In this document: one piece after another, positions 32,500-46,385 of the stretch
How positions within the stretch are numbered: the stretch's first letter is position 1
How the letters are laid out: each line of letters starts with the position of its first letter
From: Amblyomma americanum
Lineage: Eukaryota; Arthropoda; Arachnida; Ixodida; Ixodidae
NCBI RefSeq assembly: GCF_052857255.1
Contig: NC_135498.1
Coordinates: 166,152,255 to 166,216,254 of the forward strand
Length of the DNA stretch: 64,000 bases
Direction: 5' to 3'
The notes under the pieces: generated by a model
What the model saw: only the letters and a program-made list of their open reading frames with translations
The model's database searches: none
Told to the model about the DNA's origin: nothing
Translations under genes and position numbers: made by a program

Positions 32500-34830
32500 G
32501 ACATTGTAGTTCATCACAGACTGTCAACATGACGCCTAAAGCGTGATCGCGTCTTTCGTAGATTCGGGAAACTCGGAACGCAGTGCCTCATGCTTCTCCG
32601 TAGGCATGAATCCGAATACGTTCTGTAAACACAACCATTCGCACAAACACCCATGCCCGAACGGGTCTTCCCTGAATAGGCGCATGAACGCGGCCGATAC
32701 AGCTCAGTAACAGGCCCGACGTAGCACCGCTTCAGCCGCACTCTAATGCGCCACGCTTCCAGTTCGGCAGCCCGTGATGCAGCACACGCCTGGCACTCTG
32801 GCCGCCGGCTCCTCGGCGGAGTTGTCGCAGCTAGTGGTTTCCCGCCCGACGGTTTTGCCGCTTGGCCTCTGGTGCTCGGGGACTCTGGCTCCAAGGGATC
32901 CTTGCATCAATCGTCTCTTACGCATCGCTTCAGCATTGGCTCCTCGGCGTCCCTGTAGCTTAGAGTGACCTAATTCCTCGCGTTGGCGCTGACGCCCACA
33001 CCTTTGTTCTTCCGGTTGCCTAGCGCGACGGGCTGCTCCCGCTGCGATTTCGTAATTTCCACACGATGAGGAACAGACGGAAGTCGACGATACGCATGTC
33101 TGAGCGGAAGAACTGATATAGGGCGACGCGAAACGCCATAACGGGCGCGGCAATCGCGTTATCATGATGTGATCAAAGCAAGCAATCACGAGCTCTTCGC
33201 GAGCTATAGCTCCTGCGCTGGCAGCTGGCAGGGCAGGCGTCAGCCAGAGTTTTTTACTGCGAACGCGGTGCCTGCCGCTAGGGGTCCGTGGAAACTGAAA
33301 TTTACACACCAAATCTTGGGCGGAGGGCACGCTTTTCGGAGCGGCATAAGGGGTTAACGTAAAAGCAGAACACACTGGTGCCGTCCGCGTATCGATAAAA
33401 AATTTAGCATCAGAGAATATGAATGCCGTGAAATTAAATCAGAACACAAAGAAAGTAACCGTGGAGCCTTGCTTAAATGAACTATACCAAAACTTACTTC
33501 TCACGGACATGAGTTTGAACGCAGAGTGAAGTAGTGTCTATTTCCATGTTTTCTTGGTTCTTTCGAATTTCCTCTTATGCCAAGCTTATCAAGCGTACAA
33601 AGCAAATTTGCTTTGTTCACAGCTTTGTCCATTGTGCTTTAATAGCAATGGCGAAATTGAAGCACCAAGACACTGCATTATGTGCGCGAGATGGTGCTAA
33701 AATGATAAAAGTTATCTTCCGTTGCACCCTCCACCGCTTCCCCTGAAAAACGCTATTGCCGAGAAATGCGTCGCGGTTGTGTTTCTGGTGAAGAGAAAAT
33801 TTGCGCAGCCACCGATAGGCGCTTTAGTCATGACTTGGGATATATGGTTTTCTGCCCAAAGTACAAGAGCACACTCGTTTAGAGTTCATACTCGCCAGCT
33901 CGCCCAGTATAGCGTGCTTCTAAGTCGTAGGGTGTTACTCAATGCCTATTTGCAGCGGATGGGAGCACTGAAGTCAGAAGTACAGGCAATGTGAGAACTC
34001 CCGGAAGGGTTGAGCATGAAGACCAAAAGAAGCGGGGGTGCAGCACAAGAGACACACAAGCGCTGAACATCTGACAGCTTTTTTTATTCTCACGCCTCAA
34101 GAAGCGCTCAGATATGCATTAAGGTGATATTCGTTAAAAGGTCTCACCCGTTTCTTCTTGCTTGCGTTGAGAAGCACGCTGAAATCACGAAACCAGACCG
34201 CAATCTTCCAATTCCCTTTGATTCTACACTACCTCGCGTGACGTTCTCCTAACTCTTCCTAAAAATGGCATTCTTAAATTTCTGCGCACACCCACAGGTC
34301 AGATGATATTGTTCATTATCTTGGAGTGCGTTTCTGACGTTGTTTTTTATCCTAACTAGCCGTAAACGCATCTCCCGCCGTGACCCGCATGATTATGCAA
34401 TTTAACAAAACCACCCGAGGTACCGTACAATATAAGAACAAGAGAAGTATGGTTGGTGCCGTTTTCCCGCACGAATCATGGTCAGAACAGACTACAATAC
34501 ATTATGCCTACTTTACTTAACAACTATCATAATTCAAACACGGACATCCACACACTATCGAAACAACACCTTAAGCTTTTGTTCACTTACAATTTAGGAA
34601 GGTAACATCAATGTTTTGAGATCTTGTTTTATTATTGCAGCCTTCTGTACACGTATTTTCAATGGTGGCTGCATTACAACTGTGTGTCGTAAAACTGTGG
34701 TCTGCGCTTCTATGCCTGCAAATGTAGCAGGAAATGTTTGTAGTCCTGTATAGCCATATGTCAATTTCGCCGTTAGATGTTCTTCAGTGTGCAAAATATT
34801 GGTGATTAAGTATTAGTATTCGTCTTATTG
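32500..34830. other. Non-coding interval
   Basis: GC-rich from 32.6 to 33.3 kb with overlapping ORFs on both strands but no domain. At about 34030-34100 there is a GACACACAAGCGCTGA...TTTTTATT segment that resembles Penelope-element termini seen at 44.99 and 50.52 kb. Nothing else was recognised. Confidence 0.3.
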
Positions 34831-34835
34831 AATCC

Positions 34836-35146
34836 ATGTCTATCAGTTACATTGAACCGGTATTATTACTTTTTACTAATATGCGGCATTTTGTGTTTGG
34901 AATTACTATGTATATTATGTATTTTGTGTTTCTATATATTTTGTGTTTACAATTTCTATGTATACTGCATGCTCTTATCTTCGTACAATTTTTAATCGCA
35001 GCTTTGTATTATTTCTGCTGTTATCCGTTGTCAAGAGAAAACAAGGGGTAAGAACCGTTGTCAAGCTGCTCGAGAAGCAGCTTTTTGTTCTTATCCTTGC
35101 ATTTATTTCTGTATTGAAAGAAATGCTAAATAAATTGATTGATTGA
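34836..35146 (+). mobile_element. Truncated non-LTR retrotransposon 3' end
   Basis: A T-rich stretch followed by a small hairpin (CAAGCTGCTCGAGAAGCAGC near 35060) and the tail AAATAAATTGATTGATTGA at 35126. A short TTGA-type tail is usual for RTE- or CR1-like 3' ends. No RT motif remains. Confidence 0.5.
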
Positions 35147-35149
35147 AGT

Positions 35150-36130
35150 TTCTTCCGTTACAAAATTTGCAAAATTAAAAAAAAACATACCTTGCGCTGC
35201 TTTCCGTGCTCCTGTCACTGAGCTAGATAAGCTTGTGAATTAATGTGAACGCCTACGCTTCCCCTAATGTATGTGTATGGATGCCCATGCTTTTCGCGAG
35301 GCGCTCCGCGACCGACATAAGAAGGTTCTGATGGTGCCCGGCACCCAACCATCACCCGAACAACGAATCTTGTGCCGATCTGATGTACAAGATCTGCCAG
35401 ACTATTATTTTAGGACATCAAATAAATTCGTTTTTTTAAAGAGTTTCGAAAGACCTGAGTTGAAAGGCTGAAGTTTCTCGGCGCGAGTCTATTATTACCA
35501 ACATACGCCATAAAGATTAAAATAAAAACGGGATGTCGAGTAATCTAACAGATCTTCAGTCAGAGTTCTTCGCCTTGCAAAGATACCTAATATACGTTTA
35601 CGGCTATTGCACTAAAAAGGCTATAAATCAAAATCCAAAAAAATAAATTATCAGACAAAAAGTGAAATGCAATCTGAACTTTTACACTTTGTGACATTAC
35701 CGCGAGGCGATGATCAAAAATATGACCGTCGAAAACCAAGGCAGCACATGTCATCGGCGCGATATTGTAAACGCGCTTTCGATCCGTGGTCTACGGTGGC
35801 CCGTTCTTGCCACTGAGTGACCAGTAATGGCGATGCGATTCGAGAGCACGTGCATTAATGGCCCAGCTATGCTCTTTATTCCCCAATATTGGCAAACCCT
35901 TGTCAACAACAATCAACGACGGCGAACCAGAAGTATTGGCCCGCCAACATCGCGAAGAACCTGGCATTCGATGGCGAGTATTGTCCGGGCAGTTACGATA
36001 GCTAGCCGGAGTGGCATATGTCATGGCATATGTTGGTCGATAAACCATAACAGCGCGACAGACGGGACAGAGAAGAGAGGACACAACTCAGAGCGCAAAA
36101 AACAAATGGTATATGTCGGTCGATGTTGTC
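35150..36130. other. Non-coding interval
   Basis: No gene recognised. A short segment at about 36050-36100 (GACAGACGGGACAGAGAAG) resembles the terminal sequence of tick Penelope-like elements. Confidence 0.3.
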
Positions 36131-36139
36131 AGGCCAACT

Positions 36140-36440
36140 TATATGACCAGTGAACATCACACATATGGTACAAGCTGGTCAATATTGCCCTGGAAGTTGG
36201 GATGGACTCCCAACAATGTATACAAACTGGACTTGGCTGCCCAATATTGCCCTATCGGTTGCGATGGGTTGCCATTGTAGCTGGCACCCTGGGACGCGTT
36301 TGTCAATCTTGTCCCACCAGTAATGATCGCTTATAAGAAATATGCATATCCTAGCATTTGTTGTTGAACACTGTCCTGCCTGTTGTGATTGAACGCCGAA
36401 ATTGCATACATTTTCGCAGTCCTTGGTCAATATTCTCCCA
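36140..36440. repeat. Degenerate tandem repeat, about 55-60 bp unit
   Basis: Diverged units each contain CTTGGC..CAATATTGCCC and TTGNGATGG, seen near 36176, 36231 and 36424. A related style of repeat occurs at 42.3-42.6 kb and 5.4-5.7 kb. Confidence 0.45.
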
Positions 36441-36449
36441 AAAATTTTG

Positions 36450-38316
36450 ATGGCTCGTCGGCAGTGATCATGGCACTATTTGGCCTCTACTTGTGGTGTA
36501 GCGCGAGCCAAGTATTGTAATAATCCACTTCACGTACCGTACAAACTAGATCTTGCCCAAAAAGAGAGAAAAAACAGATGGAAATGCACCCTTCAGTTTG
36601 GTCGATATAGCGGTGAGAGCCATGCGCATGTGCGAGCTCTCAAAGTAGACAGCGCCGAGCGCAGCCGAGCGGTTTGACAGGCGTGTACGAGCCGCTCGCG
36701 TTATGCGTCTGTACTCGGGTCTTTGATGAGGAGCTTTTTTACAGCGTGCGCTCTTCGTTCCTCAGTCCCTCAGTTTTGCGTCACCGTCGTCGGTGGTGGC
36801 CGCGCCGCCATCCGCAGGGCAGAATCTTACATTCTGTCTCTCTTGATCGCCATAAGCTCGGTTAATCTAGTGTGGTTGAGCCTCCCCCAAGCTCGGGCAA
36901 AACGAGCGCCGTGTGTGCGCGTGCTCGTGCACGGTTCCCAGTATCACTCTACAGGACGCAGTGCGACCCCTGGTCCCCCCGCTGTCCCGAAACACGGCCT
37001 GATGAGTTGTGAACTCAGCGCAACACCCGCGAGTTTCCAGGAAATTGCGGGGCCATTGCCTCACCTGTGCGAAGTATGCACCTGCGGTAGAGGCCAATGG
37101 CCCGCTGGGTGAGGGGATCCCCAGGACAGTTGAGCCAACAAGGCTACACGCTCGACGCATGTACGGCAGGAAACAGAGAACGGATCCACGGGCGCCCGTA
37201 TACTCAGAAAGAGACCAATTTCCGCTTGAAGATTCATTCGAATGCGCTGCCACCTTATTTCTGCCATTTGGACAGCCAGCATCTTGTGCCCTCAGAAGCG
37301 GCGTTCTGCTTGCGATGAATTAGTGCGGCGTTTTCCGAAATATATGGAGTCTCCTAGCCAGCGAACTTAATTTTGTCGCAAGAATTTTGACTCGAGTGCC
37401 TTTGTGATTCTTCGTGCTTGGCCCCAAGGCGCTCAATAATTGTGAGCATGCGCTTGAGTTCAGAGGGCACGATCGATATCTTTCGTCTGAAGCAGTGTGA
37501 AAAGTACATATCCTTAACCACCAGGTGGTGTGGGCGATAAGATTAAAACGTATGACATGATCCATGATAATCAGCTTTCAACAACTCACTTAGCGACCAC
37601 AAGGCCGTCATCGCTACACTACAAAATTAAAAAAAATTGGAACTGCAAAAATAGAAAAAGTCTGAAAAATCGTTTGCACGCACTGCAGCGAACATACAAA
37701 CATTCGATCACTTTACACATGCGAACCTGTCCTGTGAATTTTTATTTACTCTATGCAAACTTTTCATTACTGTATGATGCCTAAGTCATTTGCTAAACCT
37801 CGTCATACGTTATACAGACAAAATTTGCTTGGATGCGACCACTGGGGCAATTTGTGCGCCTCTTCTTGCCGGGATCGCTTATATAAGCTCATCCGTTTAA
37901 GTACGCAAGCCATCTTCGAGCGTCCCCGGCATTGTTCATGATCTAGGCGCCTTTTTATCCTCTTAGCATGACATGAAGTTTACTGTGCGGTTACGAAAAG
38001 TGGATGAGCAATAGGTATTCCATTAATCCTCACCCACCGGAAATTTATTACGTATATGAAAGTGTATCAGCTAAACCATCTTTGCACTGTTTGGAATCGT
38101 GTGGCATAGTCTATAGTTTGTTCGTTCTGCAAGATTATTTTGAACGATAAGGCTAAGTTGATAAATACAGGGGCGGAGAAAAAATGAATTTTGAAGTAGA
38201 CTTGAACTGTTTTCAATGACACATCGTTTACGCGGCATTTTTTTTTTACCCTACTAAAAGAACTAGCCAACGAACGGGTTAGCAGACTGCTAGCGCATAT
38301 TTTGTGGCCGCTGCAA
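36450..38316. other. Non-coding interval with a CpG-rich block
   Basis: 36600-37300 is GC- and CpG-rich and open in several frames on both strands. It could be a promoter with an untranslated first exon, but no domain or convincing coding frame was seen. Confidence 0.3.
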
Positions 38317-38355
38317 GCGCTTAAAGAAAATCACTTATAAAACAGCAGAAAAAAC
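38317..38355 (-). repeat. Stray fragment of the tRNA-module satellite
   Basis: GCGCTTAAAGAAAATCACTT and the following TATAAAACAGCAGAAAAAACA match the monomer (reverse orientation, as at 20790-20836) with about three changes, 15 kb from the array. Confidence 0.8.
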
Positions 38356-39490
<1,135 letters not shown>

Positions 39491-39499
39491 CTAACTAGC

Positions 39500-39890
39500 A
39501 AGTTGGTTAACAAATATAGAATAATTAACTTTTTTCGTATTACTGTTAGTCTCCTTAATTATTGAGAGGCGCTAAGCCCCCATAAGTAATATACAAATCA
39601 GTTTTTATAGTTTCCAAAATGCGGTTACCCTCAGCGCTGTGGCCCAACAACTTATGGCTGTTGTTCCTATTTTGGATGCAGAAGTTGCTTTGCCTGAATC
39701 TTCTCGAAAGCGCACGTAATTTAGAGCGATGTAGCCAAACTTATGTTGGGCCAGAGCGCCCAGGGTAACCGCATTTTCGGAATTCAAAATCTGATATGGA
39801 GACTACTTGGGCTACACGCCTCTCAGTAATTTCGAAGCTTAACAGTAATAGTTGAAAACTTTACTCATTCTTAGTTAATCAGCACGCGAA
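39500..39890. mobile_element. Foldback (MITE-like) element with long inverted arms
   Basis: The inner arms 39621-39648 and 39745-39772 pair almost perfectly (GCGGTTACCCTC...GGCCCAAC). The pairing continues outward with moderate divergence for more than 100 bp per side, including TTACTGTTA and GAGAGGCG blocks. A loop of about 95 bp separates the arms. No coding capacity. Terminal duplication not resolved. Confidence 0.7.
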
Positions 39891-40064
39891 TTAGCTCGTT
39901 TTAACTGTAATCTAATGCACTACACACTGTCAGTGTTATGGCGAAAAAAGCGCTCTTCTAACTCAAACAGCCCTATTTTAAAGAAATTGCAGGAAGTCAA
40001 GTGAAACACTCAGTATAGGTGAACTTTTCATCCCTATATTCTATCTCTGACTTTGCGCATGATT

Positions 40065-40275
40065 TTGTTTAATAGCAGCAATCGATGGGTCACTGCGCAC
40101 CGGTGGACGTTACATATCATTAAAGAAATTTTTTCTCCGGTGCGGTATTTCGCTTTAGATGGGATACAGCTGTCATGGGCTCTTGTGTCCGCTTCATTTT
40201 TGCTCCTTTTCCCATTTATATTTTTAATGACAGCAAAGCGATGGGTCATTGCTTACCGGCGGACGTTGCATATAA
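40065..40275. repeat. Diverged direct repeat, 152-bp spacing
   Basis: CGATGGGTCACTGC..ACCGGTGGACGTTACATAT near 40081 recurs as CGATGGGTCATTGC..ACCGGCGGACGTTGCATAT near 40239. It lies just outside the Penelope fragment and may be part of its terminal repeat. Confidence 0.5.
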
Positions 40276-40424
40276 TTTGTGTGCTTTACGTCTTGCACGA
40301 AGTTCTCTCGAAGTGGCATCGCCGGTGCAGAGCATGTCTTGAGCAGAGATTTTGTGCAATGGTCGAACGGTCGAAGTAGAGTTTTGAAAGTAATCAAAAG
40401 TTGGAAAATTATCACACAACCAAT

Positions 40425-41000
40425 AATTTATTTTCAATAGGACACTTCGAGACCAACTCGGTCTCTTCCTGAAGGGTGACTGAAGAGAACACCTTCGCTT
40501 TCGTTCTGTTAACACATAGCGAAGTTTGTTAACCTACGCGGGGCGTAGCTTTTCCATAGTTTTATTCAGTCGCATTTCTCAGCCGGATATACCATGACTC
40601 AACGTGGCTCGTCTTGACCGGATTACGCTTCACGGCTAATTAAGAGGCTCATCTCCGAAGGCGATTCTGTGGTTGATGCGTTCACAGTGCTGAGCGATGG
40701 TGTTGCCTTCCGAATGCATTGACCGGACGGCATTCTTGTGTTGCCTGATTCTCTGATCGAGGTTTTTTGTCTCTCTGATGATTAAGGCCGGGCATATGGA
40801 GCATCGCATTTTGTGAATTACATCCGGGTGTTTCTCTGTGGGGAACCTGTCTTCGGGTCGAGATAGAAGGCTGCTCTTTGAAACAAATTTCAGACACGCA
40901 GATATCATGTTTTTTCAAAAAAAGACAAGTATCGCCGTGCTTCTTCAAGCTTGTTTCTTTTCCTTTTTGCAATGTAAGACTTAACATACATGACCAACTA
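40425..41000 (-). pseudogene. Penelope-like element 3' end with GIY-YIG endonuclease remnant
   Basis: The minus-strand ORF down to 40636 contains RPEDRFPTEKHPDVIHKMRC, SICPALIIRETKNLDQRIRQ and HKNAV..HCERINH. This layout fits the GIY-YIG endonuclease of Penelope elements: Cys, a degraded YIGET (here LIIRET), then Arg and the H-K-N block. The catalytic tyrosine motif is lost. A 3' tail with CTTCAGGAAGAGACCGAG follows (40430-40500). The RT domain is absent, so this is a 5'-truncated copy. Confidence 0.65.
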
Positions 41001-41082
41001 GCCGACCGGTTTGCTTTGTCGCAGAATACATTGTATTTCTGTGATTTAAAATTGCCATTCACAATTATTTCCTTGTTTTCAG

Positions 41083-41200
41083 CGCCGGCAGCTCTTCCAG
41101 CTAGAGGCCCGCAAGCTGATGGCTATTATGGTCCTTCCCGACCAGCTCGATATGCACACGAAAGCCGTTATTTTGACAAGGCTCTGCAGAGGGGCTACAG
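41083..41200 (+). CDS. Possible internal coding exon, function unknown
   Basis: CCTTGTTTTCAG (acceptor AG 41081-41082) and CTACAG/GTAACA (donor at 41201) bracket 118 bp. Two of three frames are open. One frame reads GPQADGYYGPSRPARY then ESRYFDKALQRGY, a Tyr/Arg/Pro-rich disordered type; the other reads RRQLFQLEARKLMAIMV, helical. The first has more ordinary third-base variation and I favour it weakly. I recognise no family, and no partner exon was found in the window. Confidence 0.4.
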
Positions 41201-41340
41201 GTAACATTTTTATTTCTTATCCTTCCTGCTTGTACAAGCTATCTCAGCTACTATTGTCCAAAATGCGTTTTGCGAAATAAAGTTTTTTTTTTTTGGCTGC
41301 TTGTATACGCAGATGCCGTCACCGAAAAGGAGAAACAGCT

Positions 41341-41640
41341 GTACGTGCAGGTTGTCTCAGTGGTTAGGGCGCTCGGCTACTGATCCGGAGTTCCCGGGTT
41401 CGAACCCTACCGCGGCGGCTGCGTTTTTATGGAGGATAAACGCTAAGGCGCCCGTGTGCTGTGCGATGTCAGTGCACGTTAAAGATCCCCAGGTGGTCGA
41501 AATTATTCCGGAGCCCTCCACTGCGGCACCTCTTTCTTCCTTTCTTCTTTCACTTCCTACTTTATCCCTTCCCTTAGGCGCGGTTCAGGTGTCCAACGAT
41601 ATATGAGACGGATACTGTGCCATTTCCTTCCCCCAAAACC
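41341..41640 (+). mobile_element. tRNA-derived SINE (tick Ruka-like) with ATT tail
   Basis: A tRNA-like head with CTCAGTGGTTAGGGCGCTCG (A-box) and GGGTTCGAACCCTA (B-box). The body runs through GTGCACGTTAAAGATCCCC and GGTGTCCAACGATA, the 3' end is CCCCCAAAACCA, and (ATT)n follows. Confidence 0.88.
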
Positions 41641-41847
<207 letters not shown>

Positions 41848-42310
41848 GTGCAGATTGTCCCGGCATACATCGGCAAATGGCTGTCGGCAGGTTGTCACCG
41901 GGGAAGGCGGCCGCAAAAAGCGCATCGCTGAGGTGCTAGCTGGCTGAGATGGTACCTGGGTCTGCCCTCAGTGCAGCCGCTCCCTCGAACCCGGGGCCTT
42001 CTCCAGCAGCGAAGCCTTTGACGAGGCGGTCGAACTCTGATGAGATCCTACAGAACTAATTAATCGCTTCCACGTAGCCTCCACTGCCCGCCTAGTCCTG
42101 CGGCTGTTTGTTATGTTTTCAATAAATGTTCAAACCTAAAACTTAATTGTTGGTTGACATCAAGAGTTGGACGAAAACTCCTCCCGTCGGGGTGAGTCAA
42201 TGCATGTATCAATAGAATGTGGCATTTACAAACTCATTGCCTAGACAATGGCTGCCAAAATGAAACATTCATCACAGAAGGATTTGGCAGTGCGATGCAC
42301 AGAATGCATA
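41848..42310. other. Non-coding DNA with a possible transcript 3' end
   Basis: A GC-rich stretch with no recognised protein is followed by TTTTCAATAAATGTTC near 42117, a possible poly(A) signal. Source unknown; it may be a retroelement 3' end. Confidence 0.3.
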
Positions 42311-42610
42311 GTGCGCAGTGTTGGGGAATGACTAAAGGGAAGCTAGTGAGTGTACCTGTATGCATGCGGTGAACAACCAGCGGGTGAGCTTGGGTGGGAA
42401 ATATTCGGCAGCTAGCGAGTGGCTGCTTGCATCTGGCGAACAACCAGCGCATTAGCTTGGGTGGGCAATACTGGATAACCAGCGCGTGTCGCTGGATGCC
42501 TGTGATACAAACCAGTGGATAAGCTTGGACGGGAATTATTGGATAGCCGCTGAGTTACGCCGGCTGCCTATGACAGATACGCCAATGAGGAATCATGGAT
42601 GGCTAATATT
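42310..42610. repeat. Minisatellite of 67-68 bp, about four diverged units
   Basis: AACCAGCG or AACCAGTG recurs at 42375, 42442 and 42510. Each is followed by an AGCTTGG-type block, an AATATTGG or AATACTGG block and a CTGGATGCC/GGCTGCCT block. A more degenerate unit precedes and another follows. Confidence 0.75.
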
Positions 42611-42973
42611 GAACAGCCAACGAATGCCATTCAAACCCGTCAATAACCTTGTGTGTCATTAATTGCTGCTGATTGGAAAGCCAGTAGGGTGCACTGGCTC
42701 AAACACTGGATCGGGTAGCGCCTCAGTCATATGCCATTATAGGCCTTTATTGGAGCCAATTTTCTCCGGTATTCGACATGTCCCGGGCCATTATCGGCGT
42801 GCTGCTTGGAATTAAGAATCACCAGCTTCCGCAAATATGCCAGCTCCCTGTCCTGGGGAATACGGGTTTCCAGCAAATGGTCCATTTACACACGTTTTTT
42901 TGCATAATGCTTTCCTTCGACTCGGGCGGCAGGCTTCTTCTAGCGCTATTGTCCACGAGGCCTCCACACCCCT

Positions 42974-42993
42974 CCCCCCCCCCCCCCCCCCCC
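42974..42993. repeat. Poly-C tract, 20 C
   Basis: A run of 20 cytosines followed by an A-run and a T-run. Length may be unreliable in assembly. Confidence 0.9.
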
Positions 42994-42999
42994 ACAAAA

Positions 43000-45900
43000 A
43001 AAAAAACTTTTTTTTTCCACCTCTTCGCATGCAGAGCTCATTTAATTGGTATTTTACGGTGCGCCTCAGCGATGTTTACGGAGAAAAATATCCTAGCAAT
43101 ATTAACGTTCAAGGTGAAAGCATGCTGACTGATGGCACCCCTCAGCACCTTCTTAGAAGGACGCGAATAAAGGCGCAAATATGTGACGCTACCAAAGAGA
43201 ACGGGCAAAAGATACCAGTTATCATGTATACACGGTCTGTCTCACAGTTTGGAAATGGAAGCCGAGCGCGCCAAAGTAGAAGTCGTTTTTTCTCCGCCCA
43301 GCATGAAGTAAAGGATTCGCGGAATGAGCGAAAATGATGCGACCCGGGAGCAGGAGTGCGGTGCTAAGCACAACAAGCCTTTCGGTGATTATGCAGAGTG
43401 CACATTGAGCTGCGGAAAGCTGTATGTGGGCTATATAGAAAAATGCAGTTATTAAAAGGCAAGGACCTATACAATAAAAGCAAAAAACGCAGTAAAAAAG
43501 GGGTGCGCTAAAAAAACCGCACAGGTGTAAGGAGGACACGCACGAAAGGCTTCTCTTCCTATGTTCTTCTGGAGTTAGCAAAAACTTAAGAGACTGAAAA
43601 ACTTCAGTCTTCGCAGTGCTTGCAATATGGCCTCAGGATATTGCATTTAACTTGTGCTCTGTTTTTCATTATAATAGCTTAATCTTCAACATGCGTCTTG
43701 CCCAGTATAGTGGAACAGAACGCACTCTCACTTCCTGCAAAGCTATTGCAGTGGCCTTTCTGCCCTCTATGTCCCTATTTTGATGGACAGTTACGGTGCG
43801 GATATGAATGTGCCTGCCAACCATTTCAAAATGATGGCATAACTTGTACAAGTATGAGATGGCGCTTTGGTTTACTTTCACTGCTTGTGAAGCCGTCTCA
43901 TTATTTTGTCCACTGTTTGCGTTTCCCCATGGAATATTCTACTTCCCTTCCCAAGTGAGTTTCTGCTGCTGACACTTGGCATAACATGGGGATCACGCAA
44001 TGCACTCTCAACTGAGTCAATATACATCCGCCTTTCTTATCCATTGCTCAAAATGCATGGCAAAGTTTCTCAGTGCTACACACATGGATTAAAGGCCAGT
44101 CGACGCGGTTTGTATGTAAGTGTAATCCTCCCAAACCAGCTGCAATGAAAAAATCTAAACTGTTGTTTTTTTTTTTCCATGCCGTCTGCTCGATTCAGAG
44201 CAGTGCTTATAAATGTGCCTAAGGCATATCCAAGTATTCCATTTCAATGCATTTCCATGTAGTTCCTGGTACTGAAATACGGTTAATAATGATTCAGAAA
44301 TGTTTCGATTATCCAGAAGAAAACGCCATCAGTCAAACGTGCTGCCCTATCCAGTAATCCGGTTCCAGCAATGTTTTGACCTGGAAAACAAATGAAGTTG
44401 CAGTGGCTAATCTTGGAAATTTTTTTCAAAGCGCAGCTTTGCGAAAAACAAAACAGCAATAAAACCAAAACCGTATTTCCCCTTTCCAACTTGTGCATGC
44501 AGGAAGGAAATATAAATCCCAGTTAAGTCAGGCATAATACCAGAATCCTGCATATACAATGCTGAGAGCCAGTCAAGCAAAGTTTTTCTGCACCGAGAGC
44601 GTATTCCAGAAAAAACTACAGGTCTGCAATGCCATGCAGAAACATTAGAAAAATGCAAACAAAAGAGAACAGTGCAAAATATATTTAATTGCGATGCAAA
44701 AAATCTACCAGGTTGGTTATGCTTACCACTGCTTATAAATTACCAGACTGCCTATGGTCGTTTCTTTTAAGGGGATATGCAAGACGGCACTGATATGCAA
44801 TAACCTGATATGCAAGACAGCACTATGGTGCGGACTTTGCTACATTGGTCAGATCGGGTGCTGTTTAAATGAACGGCTGAGTGAGCGCGCTCTCCGATGA
44901 AAAGGAACCACCGGAAGCAATCTGATAACTCATTGTCGCAAATTCGAAGGCTACAAGCGATTTCTTCTGGGAAAATAGCGCAAAAGACGAGGACAGCAAA
45001 GATAGAAAACAACAGGGCCGGCGCTTACTCACAACTGAAGGTTTATTCCCATGGAAGCAAGGAATATAAAGAGGCAAAACAATCAAGAAAGCAAAGAAAA
45101 CACACGTGTTGCTACGTGGAAGCAAGGAAACGAACCTCACTGTCATTCAGGCATGCAGACGGGCTGCTAACGCACAATATAGTTTTTTTTCTTTATGTAA
45201 AAAGCCTCCGTAATCGCTCCGGATAACTGTGTTTCGTGACTGTACAATACGTCACTGTGATCTAAAGTAGGGAAGCAAGATTTTCAGTCTCTAGCATGTT
45301 CGTGTAGATTAGTAGATTTATTAGCCTCCAAGGCATTAGCATGCTCAGTTCCTGCGTGTTAATATAACGACACGTCTGGCCAATAGAGACTTGTCCGCAG
45401 GAAAAAGGAATTTTATAAAATCTCCTTCAGAGCATAGAACATACTTAGCTTTAAGTTTAATCCCACAGGTATGTACTTTGGGGCTCATTTTCTTTTTCAC
45501 CCTTTCTTTCCACCATAGCACACGTCCTTTTAAGTTTTTTTTAGGAGCTGAAAAGGCCCTTTTTTTATGCCTGTTCGCCACCTATGTATGTTAAGCATCG
45601 TATGTTAAGCACAGCTACGAGGAAGGGATGGTGTGCCGTTCTAAACAAAGAAAAGAAAGACATGCTCCACCAGACTCCAGAGAGAGAAACAGATTTTCTC
45701 AACGCATAAGCTCCCATTCAGAGCGCCGCACAAAAGCCTCTAAACGACGATGCATTGCTTGTACTTCCTTCCTTGCGCAATGCAACACTAGTATAATGTA
45801 GAAGAAGGTATTGCCCACTTGTGCTCGTGCATACAGGGACAGCTTCCTACACATCTAAGTCTGGATATGTTACCTGACAAGCGAAATATGAGTATCCTAA

Positions 45901-46210
45901 TCAGGCCTACTATTGCCATACTGATGCAGGGGAGCCCCCAAATACGCAAACACTGTATGCCTTCGTAGTCGCACCTGATGCCTAAAAATGGCAGGGTTTT
46001 AACGTACTTAAACCGCGTAGATGCTCGAAAGCATGTGTTTAGCATGGTTGGCTCATAGTTTTGTTTGCTGGGTCTCTGGCACGTCTGGTGCTGTTATGAA
46101 ACTCAGGCTAAGCTGATCTGTTCCCGCCGTGGATGGAAGTTGATGAAGACAACCAGGAGAAATCCACGTGCGAGAGCGTTTTGTGTGTTACAGTTTACCT
46201 CGAGGCGTCA
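43000..46210. other. Non-coding interval
   Basis: Many short ORFs, none with a domain. A segment at 44985-45060 (GACGAGGACAGCAAAGAT...CTGAAGGTTTATTCC) resembles the end of a Penelope-like element, as at 50.52 kb. Otherwise nothing recognised. Confidence 0.3.
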
Positions 46211-46224
46211 TAGGTGCGGCGATA

Positions 46225-46320
46225 GCATAATGCCGTTGTACAGTGGCCTACGAAGGTGATCTGTTCGCGCCGCCGCGGGTTCGAAAACCAGTCCCGGCAA
46301 TACTGATTTATTTACATATT
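46225..46320 (+). mobile_element. tRNA-derived SINE fragment, second type
   Basis: GCCGCGGGTTCGAAAACC (B-box like) near 46273 is preceded by a degraded A-box region, and TTTATTTACATATTCATTTA follows. Confidence 0.4.
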
Positions 46321-46385
46321 CATTTAGGTAAGGCTTCAGCGATAGAACGGCTTTTTTAGGTTTGGTCGTACCCGGCTTAGAACCA

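Noticed and set aside
32514..33375. 210- and 126-residue minus-strand ORFs
   Set aside because: Low-complexity Arg/Ala/Ser content in GC-rich DNA, overlapped by opposite-strand ORFs.
36674..37323. Protein gene in the CpG-rich block
   Set aside because: Several overlapping frames are open on both strands, as expected from GC-rich DNA, and none carries a domain.
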